Assembly: GCA_017391545.1 (NCBI GenBank)
Contig: JAFOYD010000153.1
Location: 1-14,519 of the forward strand
Direction of reading: 5' to 3'
Source of the DNA: Lachnospiraceae bacterium
GTDB lineage: Bacteria > Bacillota > Clostridia > Lachnospirales > Lachnospiraceae
DNA length: 14,519 nt
Below, in pieces: positions 7,355-14,514 of the stretch; the first letter of the stretch is position 1; the number at the start of each line of letters is the position of its first letter. The notes under the pieces are model-generated. The model was not told the DNA's origin. It searched no databases and was given only the letters and a program-made list of their open reading frames with translations. Position numbers and translations under genes: made by a program.

Positions 7355-8728
7355 ATGAAAGAGATGATTGTACAAAGCTACGCGGAAGCAGAACAGTTTT
7401 TAAATGATGTCCCCCGATTTACAGCGAAAAATCCGATGGAGGAAACCAAACGGTTTTATGCATATCTGCAAGAAATTGAGAATGGAACTTATAGTGAGTG
7501 CAAGCTTGGCAGAGTGATTCATGTAGCTGGAACGAACGGGAAAGGCTCTGTATGCTCGTTTTTGCAAAGCGTGTGCAGGGAAAGTGGCTATAAGACGGGA
7601 ATGTTTATCTCACCGCATCTGGTGACGACCAGGGAGCGTTTTTGCATCAATGGCAATATGATATCTGAGGAGTTGTTTGTGGAAGCATTTAACTGGTTGA
7701 CCACAAAGCTTGTGGAGTATGATCGGATCAGACCTGAATACAGTCCGACCTATTTCGAGCGATTGTTCTTTATGGGGATTTATGTGTTTGTGCAAGCAGG
7801 TGTTGATGTCACGATTCTTGAGACAGGACTTGGCGGAAGACTTGATACGACCAATGTCATTCAAAATCCAGCAATAACAGTGATCACGGAGATCGGTTTT
7901 GATCACATGGCGTATCTGGGCAATACATTGGAGAAAATAGCAGGTGAGAAGGCAGGAATCATTAAGCCTGGAGTGCCTGTCGTATTTTCGGATAGAAAAA
8001 GTGAAACTTCAAAGGTTATTTGCAGGAAGGCATCGGAATGTGGTTGCAAATGCCATGCGGTGTCGAAAAATGACTACAAAATAATTGAAATTAAGAAAAA
8101 ATACATTGATTTTTCCGTTGTCAGTCGGTATTATGATTATGGTGGTTTTACAGCAAACACGACGGCAGTATATCAGGCGGAGAATGGCGCTGTGGCTATT
8201 CGTACCTGCGAAACATTAAAAAACGATTGTGGTTTTGACAAAATTGAGGTAAAATCCATAAAAGAAGGAATCAGAAACATGCGATGGGCAGGACGTATGG
8301 AGGAAATCATGCCTGGCGTATTTGTGGATGGTGCCCATAATGAGGATGGTATTGAGGCATTTGTACAGTCTCTGGAAAAAGCACCAGAGCTCGCCAAGGT
8401 TAACGGCGATGACAGGTGCGTGCTTATTTTTTCAGTAGTGAAAGATAAGCAGTATGATAAGATGATAGAAATGCTTTGTGGGCTCTCTATGGTAACGGAT
8501 TTTGTGATTACACATATCCCGGGGGAGAGGGGAGCTGATCTTGCAAAGCTTCAGGATATATTTTGTAAATATGCCGGCAAAACGGTACATGCTGTGCACA
8601 CCTTTGAATGTATTGAGGATGCAGTGTCCTTTGGAAGAACGATCAAGGGGGACAGTGGTGTTGTATATGTTGTTGGCTCGTTGTATCTGGCAGGACTGGT
8701 TCTTCGGGAGTGCCCGGAAAAATCCTGA
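7355..8728 (+). CDS. folC: Folylpolyglutamate synthase / dihydrofolate synthase
   Basis: Mur-ligase-superfamily enzyme that adds glutamate to folates (and, in bifunctional members, to dihydropteroate) with ATP. Visible signatures: the P-loop in HVAGTNGKGS (G59-S65), the SPHLVTTRERFCING block, the TILETGLGGRLDTTNV segment, the TEIGFDHMAYLGNT and IAGEKAGIIKPG blocks that include the Mg-binding and carbamylated-lysine region, and the DGAHN motif at residues 325-329 of the C-terminal ligase domain. The length of 457 aa is normal. The frame extends upstream to a TTG at 7322, but AAAGGA (7343-7348) sits 6 bases before the ATG at 7355, which is therefore the start. It follows the FapA-family gene by 95 bases, across a weak terminator. 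Whether it has both activities cannot be told from the sequence alone. Confidence 0.95.
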   Translation: MKEMIVQSYAEAEQFLNDVPRFTAKNPMEETKRFYAYLQEIENGTYSECKLGRVIHVAGTNGKGSVCSFLQSVCRESGYKTGMFISPHLVTTRERFCINGNMISEELFVEAFNWLTTKLVEYDRIRPEYSPTYFERLFFMGIYVFVQAGVDVTILETGLGGRLDTTNVIQNPAITVITEIGFDHMAYLGNTLEKIAGEKAGIIKPGVPVVFSDRKSETSKVICRKASECGCKCHAVSKNDYKIIEIKKKYIDFSVVSRYYDYGGFTANTTAVYQAENGAVAIRTCETLKNDCGFDKIEVKSIKEGIRNMRWAGRMEEIMPGVFVDGAHNEDGIEAFVQSLEKAPELAKVNGDDRCVLIFSVVKDKQYDKMIEMLCGLSMVTDFVITHIPGERGADLAKLQDIFCKYAGKTVHAVHTFECIEDAVSFGRTIKGDSGVVYVVGSLYLAGLVLRECPEKS

Positions 8729-8805
8729 ATGACAGATCTTGTGCATGCATAAGGTGTGATTGCGCCGACTGGGTTTGCAGGCTATGGAAAGGCATAGGTA
8801 TTATT

Positions 8806-8946
8806 ATGATAAATTTTGAAGAAGAGTTAAAAAAATTTCACCCTAGTCTTGAAGTCGAGGATGTGGAGGATGCAATTTATAATCAGGACGTGACAGATTT
8901 GGCAGATGTGCTGGTTAAGCTGGTAAAGGATGCGAAGGAAGAATAG
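8806..8946 (+). CDS. Small acidic protein of unknown function (46 aa)
   Basis: A 46-residue open frame beginning MINFEEELKKFHPSLEVEDV and ending KDAKEE. It has 14 acidic against about 6 basic residues and a predicted mostly helical character, with no cysteine, signal peptide or membrane segment. The frame can be read further up to a GTG inside folC (8710), but that part looks non-coding; ATG 8806 has TAGG 6 bases upstream and AAAGG further up, which is weak. Its stop lies 11 bases before the next gene, and that gene's AGGGGAG binding site overlaps this stop, so the two are very likely translated together. I do not recognise the family. Support for it being real is the tight spacing, the protein-like composition and an otherwise unexplained 230-base gap. 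Confidence 0.65.
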   Translation: MINFEEELKKFHPSLEVEDVEDAIYNQDVTDLADVLVKLVKDAKEE

Positions 8947-8957
8947 GGGAGCTAGAT

Positions 8958-10349
8958 ATGTTTTGCTTTAATTGTGGATGCCGTTTATCAGAAAAAAATT
9001 TTTGTACCGGTTGCGGGGCTGATGTCAGTCTGTACAAAAGGATTATGTATACAGCAAACCGTTTTTATAATGATGCACTCGACAAGGCGAAAGTGAGAGA
9101 CCTGTCGGGCGCAGTGACGAGCTTAAGACAGTGTCTGAAACTCAATAAAAATCACATCGAGGCGAGAAATCTGCTCGGACTTGTATATTTTGAGCGAGGT
9201 GAGGTCGTAGCAGCGTTAAGCGAATGGGTCATCAGCAAAAACATCAGAAGTGAGAAAAATATCGCAGATGATTATATAGGAAGACTGCAGAACAATCCGG
9301 GAAAACTGGATATGTATAACCAGATCAGTAAGAAATATAATATGGCGCTGAACTATTGTCAGCAGGACAGCCTTGATCTTGCAGTTATTCAACTGAAAAA
9401 AGTGATATCCATGAACCCAAGGTTTGTGCAGGCGAGACAGCTTCTGGCACTTTTATATATTAATAATCAGGAATTGGAAAAAGCAAAAAAGGAGCTCGAT
9501 AAGGCACATGCCATCGATGCCAACAACACAATGACGCTTAGATACCTTAGAGAAGTGGATGAAATGATGCCTGCTGATGAGGAGCATGTAAGGAAAAAGA
9601 AGGACGTCATTGTATACCAGAGTGGCAATGATACGGTGATACAGCCTGTTGGAAAAAAGGAAAATGTGGCACTGCAGACATTGATCAACATTTTGATCGG
9701 TGTTGCGATCGGTGCCGGAATCGCCTGCTTTCTGGTACTGCCTGCAAGAATACAGCGTGCCCAGAGTGATGTCAATACAAAATACAAGGCTGTGAGCGAG
9801 CAGCTTGATGCAAAGACTGCACAGGTCGACGAATTGACTTCGCAGGTCAATGAACTGACAAATGAGAAGGCTTCTCTTTCAAACAGCCTAAGCGCAGCGC
9901 AGGGAAACAGTATTGTGATCGAGGCAAATAATAACCTGATCGAAGCAACATTGATGTATATCAATCAAACAGGCGATGAAATGGCGATTGCTGATAAGCT
10001 TGAGATGATTGGCGAAGAATACCTTGAGAATGAGTCTACAGAGAGTTTTACAAAACTATATAATACACCGAAAGACAGCGTGGGCGAGGTCGTGGCGAAG
10101 AATAGCTATGATTTAGGGTATGAGGCATTCAGGACAGAGGAGTATGATACGGCGATTGATAATCTCGAAAGAGCGTTCAGGTATGATCCGGATAATGGAG
10201 AGGCACTTTATAATCTGGGAAATGCATACAATAAAAAAGGAGATACCAGCAAGGCTGTGGAAATCTACGAGCAGGTGATTGAGCTATTCCCTGATACGGA
10301 GAAGGCAAAAAAAGCAGCAACTTACATTAAGGAAATAAAGGGTGAATAA
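8958..10349 (+). CDS. Zinc-ribbon and TPR-repeat membrane protein
   Basis: A 463-residue protein with an unusual domain string. Residues 3-19 form a zinc ribbon (Cys3-X2-Cys6, Cys16-X2-Cys19). Residues ~30-205 hold tetratricopeptide repeats, for example those containing ARNLLGLVYFERGEVVAALS and ARQLLALLYINNQELEKAKK. A single hydrophobic segment spans about 241-262 (LINILIGVAIGAGIACFLVL). A coiled coil follows (about 270-310, with a repeated VDELTSQVNELTNEKASL pattern), then a second set of TPRs at the C-terminus (about 375-460, YDTAIDNLERAFRYDPDNGE and YNLGNAYNKKGDTSKAVEIY). The likely topology is zinc ribbon and first TPRs in the cytoplasm and coiled coil plus last TPRs outside, but charges do not decide it. 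TPRs bind protein partners; no enzyme motif is seen. It is translationally linked to the small gene upstream and closed by a strong hairpin. Confidence 0.85.
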   Translation: MFCFNCGCRLSEKNFCTGCGADVSLYKRIMYTANRFYNDALDKAKVRDLSGAVTSLRQCLKLNKNHIEARNLLGLVYFERGEVVAALSEWVISKNIRSEKNIADDYIGRLQNNPGKLDMYNQISKKYNMALNYCQQDSLDLAVIQLKKVISMNPRFVQARQLLALLYINNQELEKAKKELDKAHAIDANNTMTLRYLREVDEMMPADEEHVRKKKDVIVYQSGNDTVIQPVGKKENVALQTLINILIGVAIGAGIACFLVLPARIQRAQSDVNTKYKAVSEQLDAKTAQVDELTSQVNELTNEKASLSNSLSAAQGNSIVIEANNNLIEATLMYINQTGDEMAIADKLEMIGEEYLENESTESFTKLYNTPKDSVGEVVAKNSYDLGYEAFRTEEYDTAIDNLERAFRYDPDNGEALYNLGNAYNKKGDTSKAVEIYEQVIELFPDTEKAKKAATYIKEIKGE

Positions 10350-10365
10350 AATACCCTATACACAC

Positions 10366-10400
10366 AAAAGAGGACATGTCGGTAAGACAGGTCCTCTTTT
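10366..10400 (+). terminator. Terminator between the TPR gene and the sigma-F operon
   Basis: AAAAGAGGAC (10366-10375) pairs with GTCCTCTTTT (10391-10400). After one mismatch, TGTC (10377-10380) pairs with GACA (10386-10389) around the loop GGTAA. It begins 17 bases after the TPR stop. The A-rich left and T-rich right arms make it work in either direction. It separates the TPR gene from spoIIAA, so the latter needs its own promoter in the 10350-10413 stretch; I see no convincing sigma-H or sigma-A match there. Confidence 0.88.
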
Positions 10401-10427
10401 GCTTTACATCATAAAGGAGGAGTGTTA

Positions 10428-10745
10428 ATGGAACAGAAAATGGAGGAGTACGCAATTATTGAAAACTATCTGTGCATTAAGATGCCCAAGGAGGTGGATC
10501 ATCATGGGGCTTCAGGAATCAGAGAGTGCGCAGACCGACTGATACTCGATGACAAAGTTAAAAATATCGTGTTTGACTTTGAGGACACAACATTTATGGA
10601 TAGTTCGGGAATAGGTATCATTATCGGCAGGTACAGAAAAATCTCATGCTTTGGAGGCAAGGTCTATGCCATCAATACAAGTGAACGAATCCAGAGACTT
10701 TTGAGGTCGTCCGGGTTGTCATCAATTATAGAAATCATAGCATAG
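10428..10745 (+). CDS. spoIIAA: Anti-sigma-F factor antagonist
   Basis: STAS-domain anti-anti-sigma factor. When dephosphorylated in the forespore it binds SpoIIAB and frees sigma-F. The phosphorylation site is plain: FMDSSGIGIIIGRY, with Asp58-Ser59-Ser60-Gly61, Ser59 corresponding to Ser58 of the Bacillus protein that SpoIIAB phosphorylates and SpoIIE dephosphorylates. The 105-residue length is close to the usual ~116. The frame extends to GTG 10422, but the perfect AAAGGAGG (10413-10420) leaves one base to that codon and 7 to ATG 10428, so 10428 is the start. First gene of the spoIIAA-spoIIAB-sigF operon; 29 bases separate it from spoIIAB. Confidence 0.95.
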   Translation: MEQKMEEYAIIENYLCIKMPKEVDHHGASGIRECADRLILDDKVKNIVFDFEDTTFMDSSGIGIIIGRYRKISCFGGKVYAINTSERIQRLLRSSGLSSIIEIIA

Positions 10746-10774
10746 CATAATATATTGATTGTAGGGAGGGAAAA

Positions 10775-11305
10775 GTGTTGTTTATGGAGAAGGAGTGTGC
10801 AAAAAAAGAACAGGTACGAACCAGTAAAAATGAAATTTACATGGAATTTGATGCCATATCGGAAAATGAGGGACTTGCCAGAGTGGTGATTGCTGCATTT
10901 CTGTCACGACTTGATCCGACGGTTGATGAAGTGGATGACGTTAAGACAGCAGTCTCAGAGGCAGTTACCAATGCAATTATACATGGATACGGCAATCAGG
11001 GTGGCAGTGTAGTGATGAAAGCAAAGCTTTCGGAGAACGGCAGATTGTCTGTGGATATTGTTGACAAAGGAGTCGGAATTGCTGACGTGGAGCAGGCGAT
11101 GCAGCCGCTTTTTACAACTGGTGCGGAAAATGAGCGCTCGGGCATGGGATTTTCTTTTATGGAGGCCTTTATGGACGGACTGGAGGTAGAGAGTACTCCA
11201 GGAGAAGGGACAAGCGTACATATGTGGAAGGACTTTGCATGTAGAACAGAAAAGAAGCAGCCGCTCCTGCAGGCAGCAGTGTGGAATCGAGACAGCAGGT
11301 TATAG
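10775..11305 (+). CDS. spoIIAB: Anti-sigma-F factor / serine kinase
   Basis: GHKL-fold serine protein kinase that holds sigma-F inactive with ATP and phosphorylates SpoIIAA. The ATP-binding boxes are all present: N-box SEAVTNAIIHGY (Glu62, Asn66), G1 DKGVGIAD (Asp97, Gly99, Gly101) and G2 SGMGFSFMEAFMD (Gly123, Gly125). At 176 residues it is longer than the ~146 of the family. The extra ~20 residues lie at the C-terminus after GTSVHMWKDF, ending AAVWNRDSRL, and have no obvious motif. The start is GTG 10775 or the adjacent TTG 10778, 4 or 7 bases after GGGAGGG (10764-10770); ATG 10784 is 13 bases away. Non-ATG initiation is therefore likely. sigF begins 3 bases after the stop. Confidence 0.95.
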   Translation: MLFMEKECAKKEQVRTSKNEIYMEFDAISENEGLARVVIAAFLSRLDPTVDEVDDVKTAVSEAVTNAIIHGYGNQGGSVVMKAKLSENGRLSVDIVDKGVGIADVEQAMQPLFTTGAENERSGMGFSFMEAFMDGLEVESTPGEGTSVHMWKDFACRTEKKQPLLQAAVWNRDSRL

Positions 11306-11308
11306 ATT

Positions 11309-12025
11309 ATGGAGGATAAGGAGCTTTTTATCAGGGCACAGAAAGGAGAACGGGAAGCAAAGGAACTGCTTTTTAGTAAAAATACAGGACTTGTGCATCA
11401 TGTGGTGAAAAGGTTTATAGGAAGAGGTAGTATTGAAGCAGAGGATTTATTTCAGATTGGCGCGATGGGACTAATGAAAGCGATTGAAAAGTTCGATATC
11501 GGTTATGAGGTCCAGTTTTCCACTTATGCAGTTCCTCTCATCATGGGTGAGATACGCAGATTTTTGAGGGATGATGGATTGATCAAGGTCAGCAGGAGCA
11601 TTAAGGAGAATGCCAGAAAATTGAAATGGATCAAGGAGGAGATGCAGCAGAGGACGGGAAGGGAACCTACTTTATCTGAATTGTCCAAGGAGTCGGGTAT
11701 ACCGGTGGAGGATATCGTCACTGCGCTTGATGCTGTGCGCGAGGTTGAGTCGATTGATAAGACGGTATATGAGTCAGATGGGAGTGAAGTGCGGTTGCTT
11801 GATATGCTGGGAAATGACAGTGAGAGTGATGCGATCATAGACAGAATTTTGCTGGAGAAGCTGTTGGGTGGATTGGATGAGCGGGAAAAAAGTCTGATCA
11901 AGCTTAGGTATTTTGAGAATAAGACGCAAGTGCAGGTCGCCGGGGACTTGGGAATGAGTCAGGTGCAGGTGAGCCGTATGGAGAAAAAGGTGTTGCACAG
12001 ACTTAGGACTGAGGCGATGGTATAA
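11309..12025 (+). CDS. sigF: RNA polymerase sporulation sigma factor, sigma-F
   Basis: Forespore-specific sigma factor that starts the compartmentalised sporulation programme. Residues show sigma-70 region 2 (GLVHHVVKRF; EDLFQIGAMGLMKAIEKFD; FSTYAVPLIMGEIRRFLRDDG), region 3 (ENARKLKWIKEEMQQRTGRE with TLSELSKESGI) and region 4 with the helix-turn-helix KTQVQVAGDLGMSQVQVSRME. Identification as sigma-F rather than sigma-B or sigma-G rests on length (238 aa) and on following spoIIAA and spoIIAB directly. The SpoIIAB stop is 3 bases upstream, and the GCAGG at 11296-11300 is a modest ribosome binding site, so translation is probably coupled. In many clostridia spoVA genes follow sigF; here they do not. 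Confidence 0.96.
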   Translation: MEDKELFIRAQKGEREAKELLFSKNTGLVHHVVKRFIGRGSIEAEDLFQIGAMGLMKAIEKFDIGYEVQFSTYAVPLIMGEIRRFLRDDGLIKVSRSIKENARKLKWIKEEMQQRTGREPTLSELSKESGIPVEDIVTALDAVREVESIDKTVYESDGSEVRLLDMLGNDSESDAIIDRILLEKLLGGLDEREKSLIKLRYFENKTQVQVAGDLGMSQVQVSRMEKKVLHRLRTEAMV

Positions 12026-12048
12026 GCACGTTTTGCGATAAATGTGCT
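12025..12048 (+). other. Hairpin at the end of sigF
   Basis: A 9-bp stem with one G-T wobble (12025-12033 against 12040-12048, AGCAC/GTGCT at the base) and a 6-base loop begins on the last base of the sigF stop codon. No T tract follows, so it is not a typical intrinsic terminator; it may protect the 3' end or end transcription only weakly. Confidence 0.45.
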
Positions 12049-12064
12049 GAAAATGGACGAGCTA

Positions 12065-12092
12065 TAAAGTTCATGAATGAGTAAGCCGATAT
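12065..12092 (+). promoter_or_regulatory. Sigma-D (flagellar/motility sigma) type promoter
   Basis: TAAA (12065-12068, in TAAAGTTC) and GCCGATAT (12085-12092) are 16 bases apart. This matches the sigma-D consensus of Bacillus (TAAA, 14-16 bases, GCCGATAT) at every core position, and seven of eight bases of the longer TAAAGTTT form. A TATAAT (12090-12095) overlaps it but has no -35 at the right distance, so sigma-D reading is preferred. Transcription would start near 12099, about 50 bases before the start codon of the next gene. Confidence 0.75.
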
Positions 12093-12149
12093 AATAAATA
12101 ACCATAAAAAGATGGAGATTTACAGGTTATCAACAGAATGGAGGATAAT

Positions 12150-13028
12150 ATGAACGGAATCAATTATAGCTCTTTACTGAGTAATACAGGACTTTTTTCA
12201 AATCAGGCAAAAAAGGATGAGGTAAAGTTCAAAGGAAGCTTTACCGGTGTAAATAGCAAGGCAGACAGCAGAAAATCTGCTGACCGTAAACAGACGAATG
12301 CTGACAGGGATACTTATGAATATAGCGGACAGACGCGAGAGGTCAAGGCGGGATATGACAGACCAAAGCGTGTGCAGTCTGAAAAGGAACAGGAATATAA
12401 GGCTCTTGACTCGGATGGAGTACAGGAAGGCATAGTGCTGAGCGATGCAGCAAAGAACCTGCTGGCAGAGCTGAGGGAAAAATATGATAATATGGACATT
12501 GCTGTGGCAGAGTGGTCTTCGGACGAGGAGCAGGATTATTATGCAAGTCTGGCGACAAAAGAGTACAGTGTGCTGATTAATCCGGAGCTTTTGGAAAAGA
12601 TGGCAGCAGACGAGTCTGTACGAGAGCAGTATGAGTCTGTACTAAGTGGTGCTGGCGAGAAATTTGATACGCTGCAGGAGGAGCTTGGCGAGGATGCGGA
12701 CAAGATCAAGAGTTTCCGCATTTCCATTGATCAGGATGGAAATGTATCTTATGCAGTCGAGCTGTTAAAGGAAATGGCAGAGAACAGCAAGATTGAGAAG
12801 AAGGAAGATACTTCAGCCGAAAAGCAGCAGGAGCGTATCAACGAAAAGCGTGCCGAACGAAAAAAAGCTGAGAAGGAGCGTCAGGAAAAGAAAGCACAGG
12901 AAAAGCAGGAGACAGAAAAAATTGAGGCATCTTCGATCGAGGAGCTGATTGCAGCGATCAAGGAGAAGCTGCATCCAGAGCAGATGAGTGTGACACAGAC
13001 AGTAGAACAGACAGAATCAGAGAAATAG
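12150..13028 (+). CDS. Uncharacterised charged protein, probable motility-regulon member
   Basis: A 292-residue soluble protein with no signal peptide or membrane segment. The N-terminal ~85 residues are polar and low complexity (rich in S, K, D, Q, R). A folded-looking core (about 90-215) begins VLSDAAKNLLAELREKY and contains VAEWSSDEEQDYYASL, KEYSVLINPELLEKMAADES and ISIDQDGNVSYAVELLKEM. The tail from about 220 is a highly charged E/K/R/Q helix, likely a coiled coil, ending in TQTVEQTESEK. The core resembles Lachnospiraceae proteins I associate, without certainty, with DUF6033; no function is known to me. The ORF could start at ATG 12138, but GGAGG (12140-12144) overlaps that codon and is 5 bases from ATG 12150. 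The sigma-D promoter just upstream suggests expression with flagellar genes. A terminator follows. Confidence 0.75.
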   Translation: MNGINYSSLLSNTGLFSNQAKKDEVKFKGSFTGVNSKADSRKSADRKQTNADRDTYEYSGQTREVKAGYDRPKRVQSEKEQEYKALDSDGVQEGIVLSDAAKNLLAELREKYDNMDIAVAEWSSDEEQDYYASLATKEYSVLINPELLEKMAADESVREQYESVLSGAGEKFDTLQEELGEDADKIKSFRISIDQDGNVSYAVELLKEMAENSKIEKKEDTSAEKQQERINEKRAERKKAEKERQEKKAQEKQETEKIEASSIEELIAAIKEKLHPEQMSVTQTVEQTESEK

Positions 13029-13041
13029 AATTAGCGGATTC

Positions 13042-13083
13042 AGCGCCATTGCATTTATTATTTACAGGCAATGGCGCTTCTTA
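13042..13083 (+). terminator. Terminator after the charged protein gene
   Basis: A perfect 11-bp GC-rich stem (AGCGCCATTGC 13042-13052 with GCAATGGCGCT 13068-13078) closes a 15-base A/T-rich loop and runs into TTCTTATT. The T tract is interrupted, but the stem is strong and lies 13 bases after the stop codon. Confidence 0.8.
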
Positions 13084-13111
13084 TTGCCATTTTACGGATA
13101 CATGCTATAAT
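13084..13111 (+). promoter_or_regulatory. Sigma-A promoter of trkA
   Basis: TTGCCA (13084-13089), a 16-base spacer and a perfect TATAAT (13106-13111) preceded by TGC (extended -10). Transcription should start near 13117-13119, about 35 bases upstream of the chosen trkA start. It lies directly after the preceding terminator. Confidence 0.85.
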
Positions 13112-13152
13112 GTTCTATGGAGAAAAGGAAAATTTATGGAGGATCATGTAAC

Positions 13153-14514
13153 GTGAAAATTATCATTGCAGGTGATGGAAAGGTAGGTGCAATGCTTACC
13201 AGGCAGCTTTCGGCGGAAGGTTATGAACTGACTTTAATTGATGCGAACCTGAAAGTGTTGGAATCTACTGAGGAGCGATATGATATCATGGCTGTACAGG
13301 GGAACTGTGCTTCGATGGAAACTTTGGAGAAGGCAGGCGTCAGGGAGGCGAATCTGCTGATTGCCGTTACAAATGCGGATGAGGTCAATCTGCTGTGCTG
13401 TATGACGGCGCATGGGCTGAATCCGGATATTCATACCATTGCACGTATCAGAAACCCGGAGTATACCGATCAGGTCTATAAGATGCGAAATCTGTTCGCT
13501 CTTTCTATGATGATCAATCCGGAGAAGCAGGCGGCAGCAGAGATCGAGCGGCTTTTAAAATATCCAGGCTTTCTAAAGAGGGATACCTTTGCAAAAGGAA
13601 GAGTAGAGATTGTTGAGCTTCGTGTGGAGTCAGGACAGAAGCTTTGCAATACAGCCCTGAATGATCTGAACGGTATCGTAAAGTGTAAAATACTTGTATG
13701 CACAGTCATAAGGAACGGAAAAGCAATTGCGCCTGATGGTAATTTTGTGTTGCTTGAGGGAGATCGAATCTTTGTGACGGCACCTGCTGAAAACCTGACG
13801 ATGCTTCTTAAAAATCTTGGAATCATTACGCATAAAGTAAAGCGTGTCATTCTCTGCGGTGGTGGCCGCGTGAGCTTTTACCTGGCACAGGCATTGATCA
13901 AAAATGGAATTGGCGTACAGATCGTCGAGCAGAATTATGACAAGTGCCTCCAGCTTGCAAACCTGCTGCCACAGGCATCGGTCATACATGGTGATGCCAG
14001 CAGGGAGTTTTTATTGGATAATGAAGGAATATCGGACTGTGATGCACTGGTAACACTGACAGGTATGGACGAGATGAATATCATCATATCTCTCTACGGC
14101 AGCAGTTGTAAGGTGCCACAGATTATCACAAAGCTTGGCAGACTGGAAAACAATACGATATTGGATGCGTTGCCGCTCGGAAGTATCATAAGTCCGAAGG
14201 AGCTGTGCTGCAACAATATCGTCCGGTATGTGCGTGCCATGGAAAATCAGACCGGGGCGGCGCTTACGGTACATTCCATTGCAGATGGACAGGCAGAAGC
14301 AGTGGAGTTTCGGGTAGATGAAAATACGCTTCACTGCGGGGAACCACTTAGAAATCTCAGGCTCAAGAAAAATGTATTGATTGTCAGTATTACACATGGT
14401 GCATCACTTGAAATTCCAAGCGGTAATTCCAGTTTTGTCAAGGGAGATACTGTGATTGTCGTGACGGGAGCTGACAGAGTTCTATACCAGTTGAATGATA
14501 TTTTTGCCGATTAA
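13153..14514 (+). CDS. trkA: Trk system potassium transport protein TrkA (NAD-binding peripheral subunit)
   Basis: Cytoplasmic regulatory subunit of the Trk/Ktr-type K+ uptake system, with two RCK halves that bind NAD(H) or ATP and gate the membrane protein TrkH. The first Rossmann domain starts VKIIIAGDGKVGAML with an intact GxGxxG (Gly7, Gly9, Gly12). The first TrkA-C domain follows around residues 140-220. The second Rossmann domain begins near residue 231 (RVILCGGGRVSFYLAQAL); here the third glycine of the motif is Ser241. A second TrkA-C domain ends the protein. The length of 453 aa is normal. The frame opens at ATG 13117, but that codon lies at the predicted transcription start; GGAGG (13138-13142) with 10-base spacing supports the GTG at 13153. 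The stop is followed by AAGGATA at the window end, a likely ribosome binding site for the next gene, expected to be trkH. Confidence 0.93.
   Translation: MKIIIAGDGKVGAMLTRQLSAEGYELTLIDANLKVLESTEERYDIMAVQGNCASMETLEKAGVREANLLIAVTNADEVNLLCCMTAHGLNPDIHTIARIRNPEYTDQVYKMRNLFALSMMINPEKQAAAEIERLLKYPGFLKRDTFAKGRVEIVELRVESGQKLCNTALNDLNGIVKCKILVCTVIRNGKAIAPDGNFVLLEGDRIFVTAPAENLTMLLKNLGIITHKVKRVILCGGGRVSFYLAQALIKNGIGVQIVEQNYDKCLQLANLLPQASVIHGDASREFLLDNEGISDCDALVTLTGMDEMNIIISLYGSSCKVPQIITKLGRLENNTILDALPLGSIISPKELCCNNIVRYVRAMENQTGAALTVHSIADGQAEAVEFRVDENTLHCGEPLRNLRLKKNVLIVSITHGASLEIPSGNSSFVKGDTVIVVTGADRVLYQLNDIFAD

Noticed and set aside
8710..8805. Longer version of the small ORF starting at GTG 8710 inside folC
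   Set aside because: The extra 32 residues (Cys- and Arg-rich) look non-coding, no ribosome binding site precedes the GTG, and an ATG with an upstream purine-rich site is available at 8806.
9467..9964. 165-residue - strand ORF opposite the TPR gene
   Set aside because: It is a shadow of the codon pattern of a clearly real gene (TPRs, membrane segment, coiled coil on the + strand); the product is a cysteine/serine/phenylalanine-rich sequence typical of antisense frames.
12090..12095. Perfect TATAAT upstream of the charged protein gene as a sigma-A promoter
   Set aside because: No acceptable -35 at 16-18 bases and no TGn before it; it overlaps a full sigma-D promoter match, which explains the region better.
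12180..12480. Possible FlgM-like anti-sigma-D factor because of the sigma-D promoter and the LSDAAKNLLAEL segment
   Set aside because: The protein is about three times the length of FlgM and lacks its C-terminal sigma-binding helices; the resemblance is limited to a short generic helix.
14506..14513. GCCGATTA at the end of trkA as a second sigma-D -10 element
   Set aside because: There is no TAAA at 14-16 bases upstream, and the bases are codons of the TrkA C-terminus followed by its stop.
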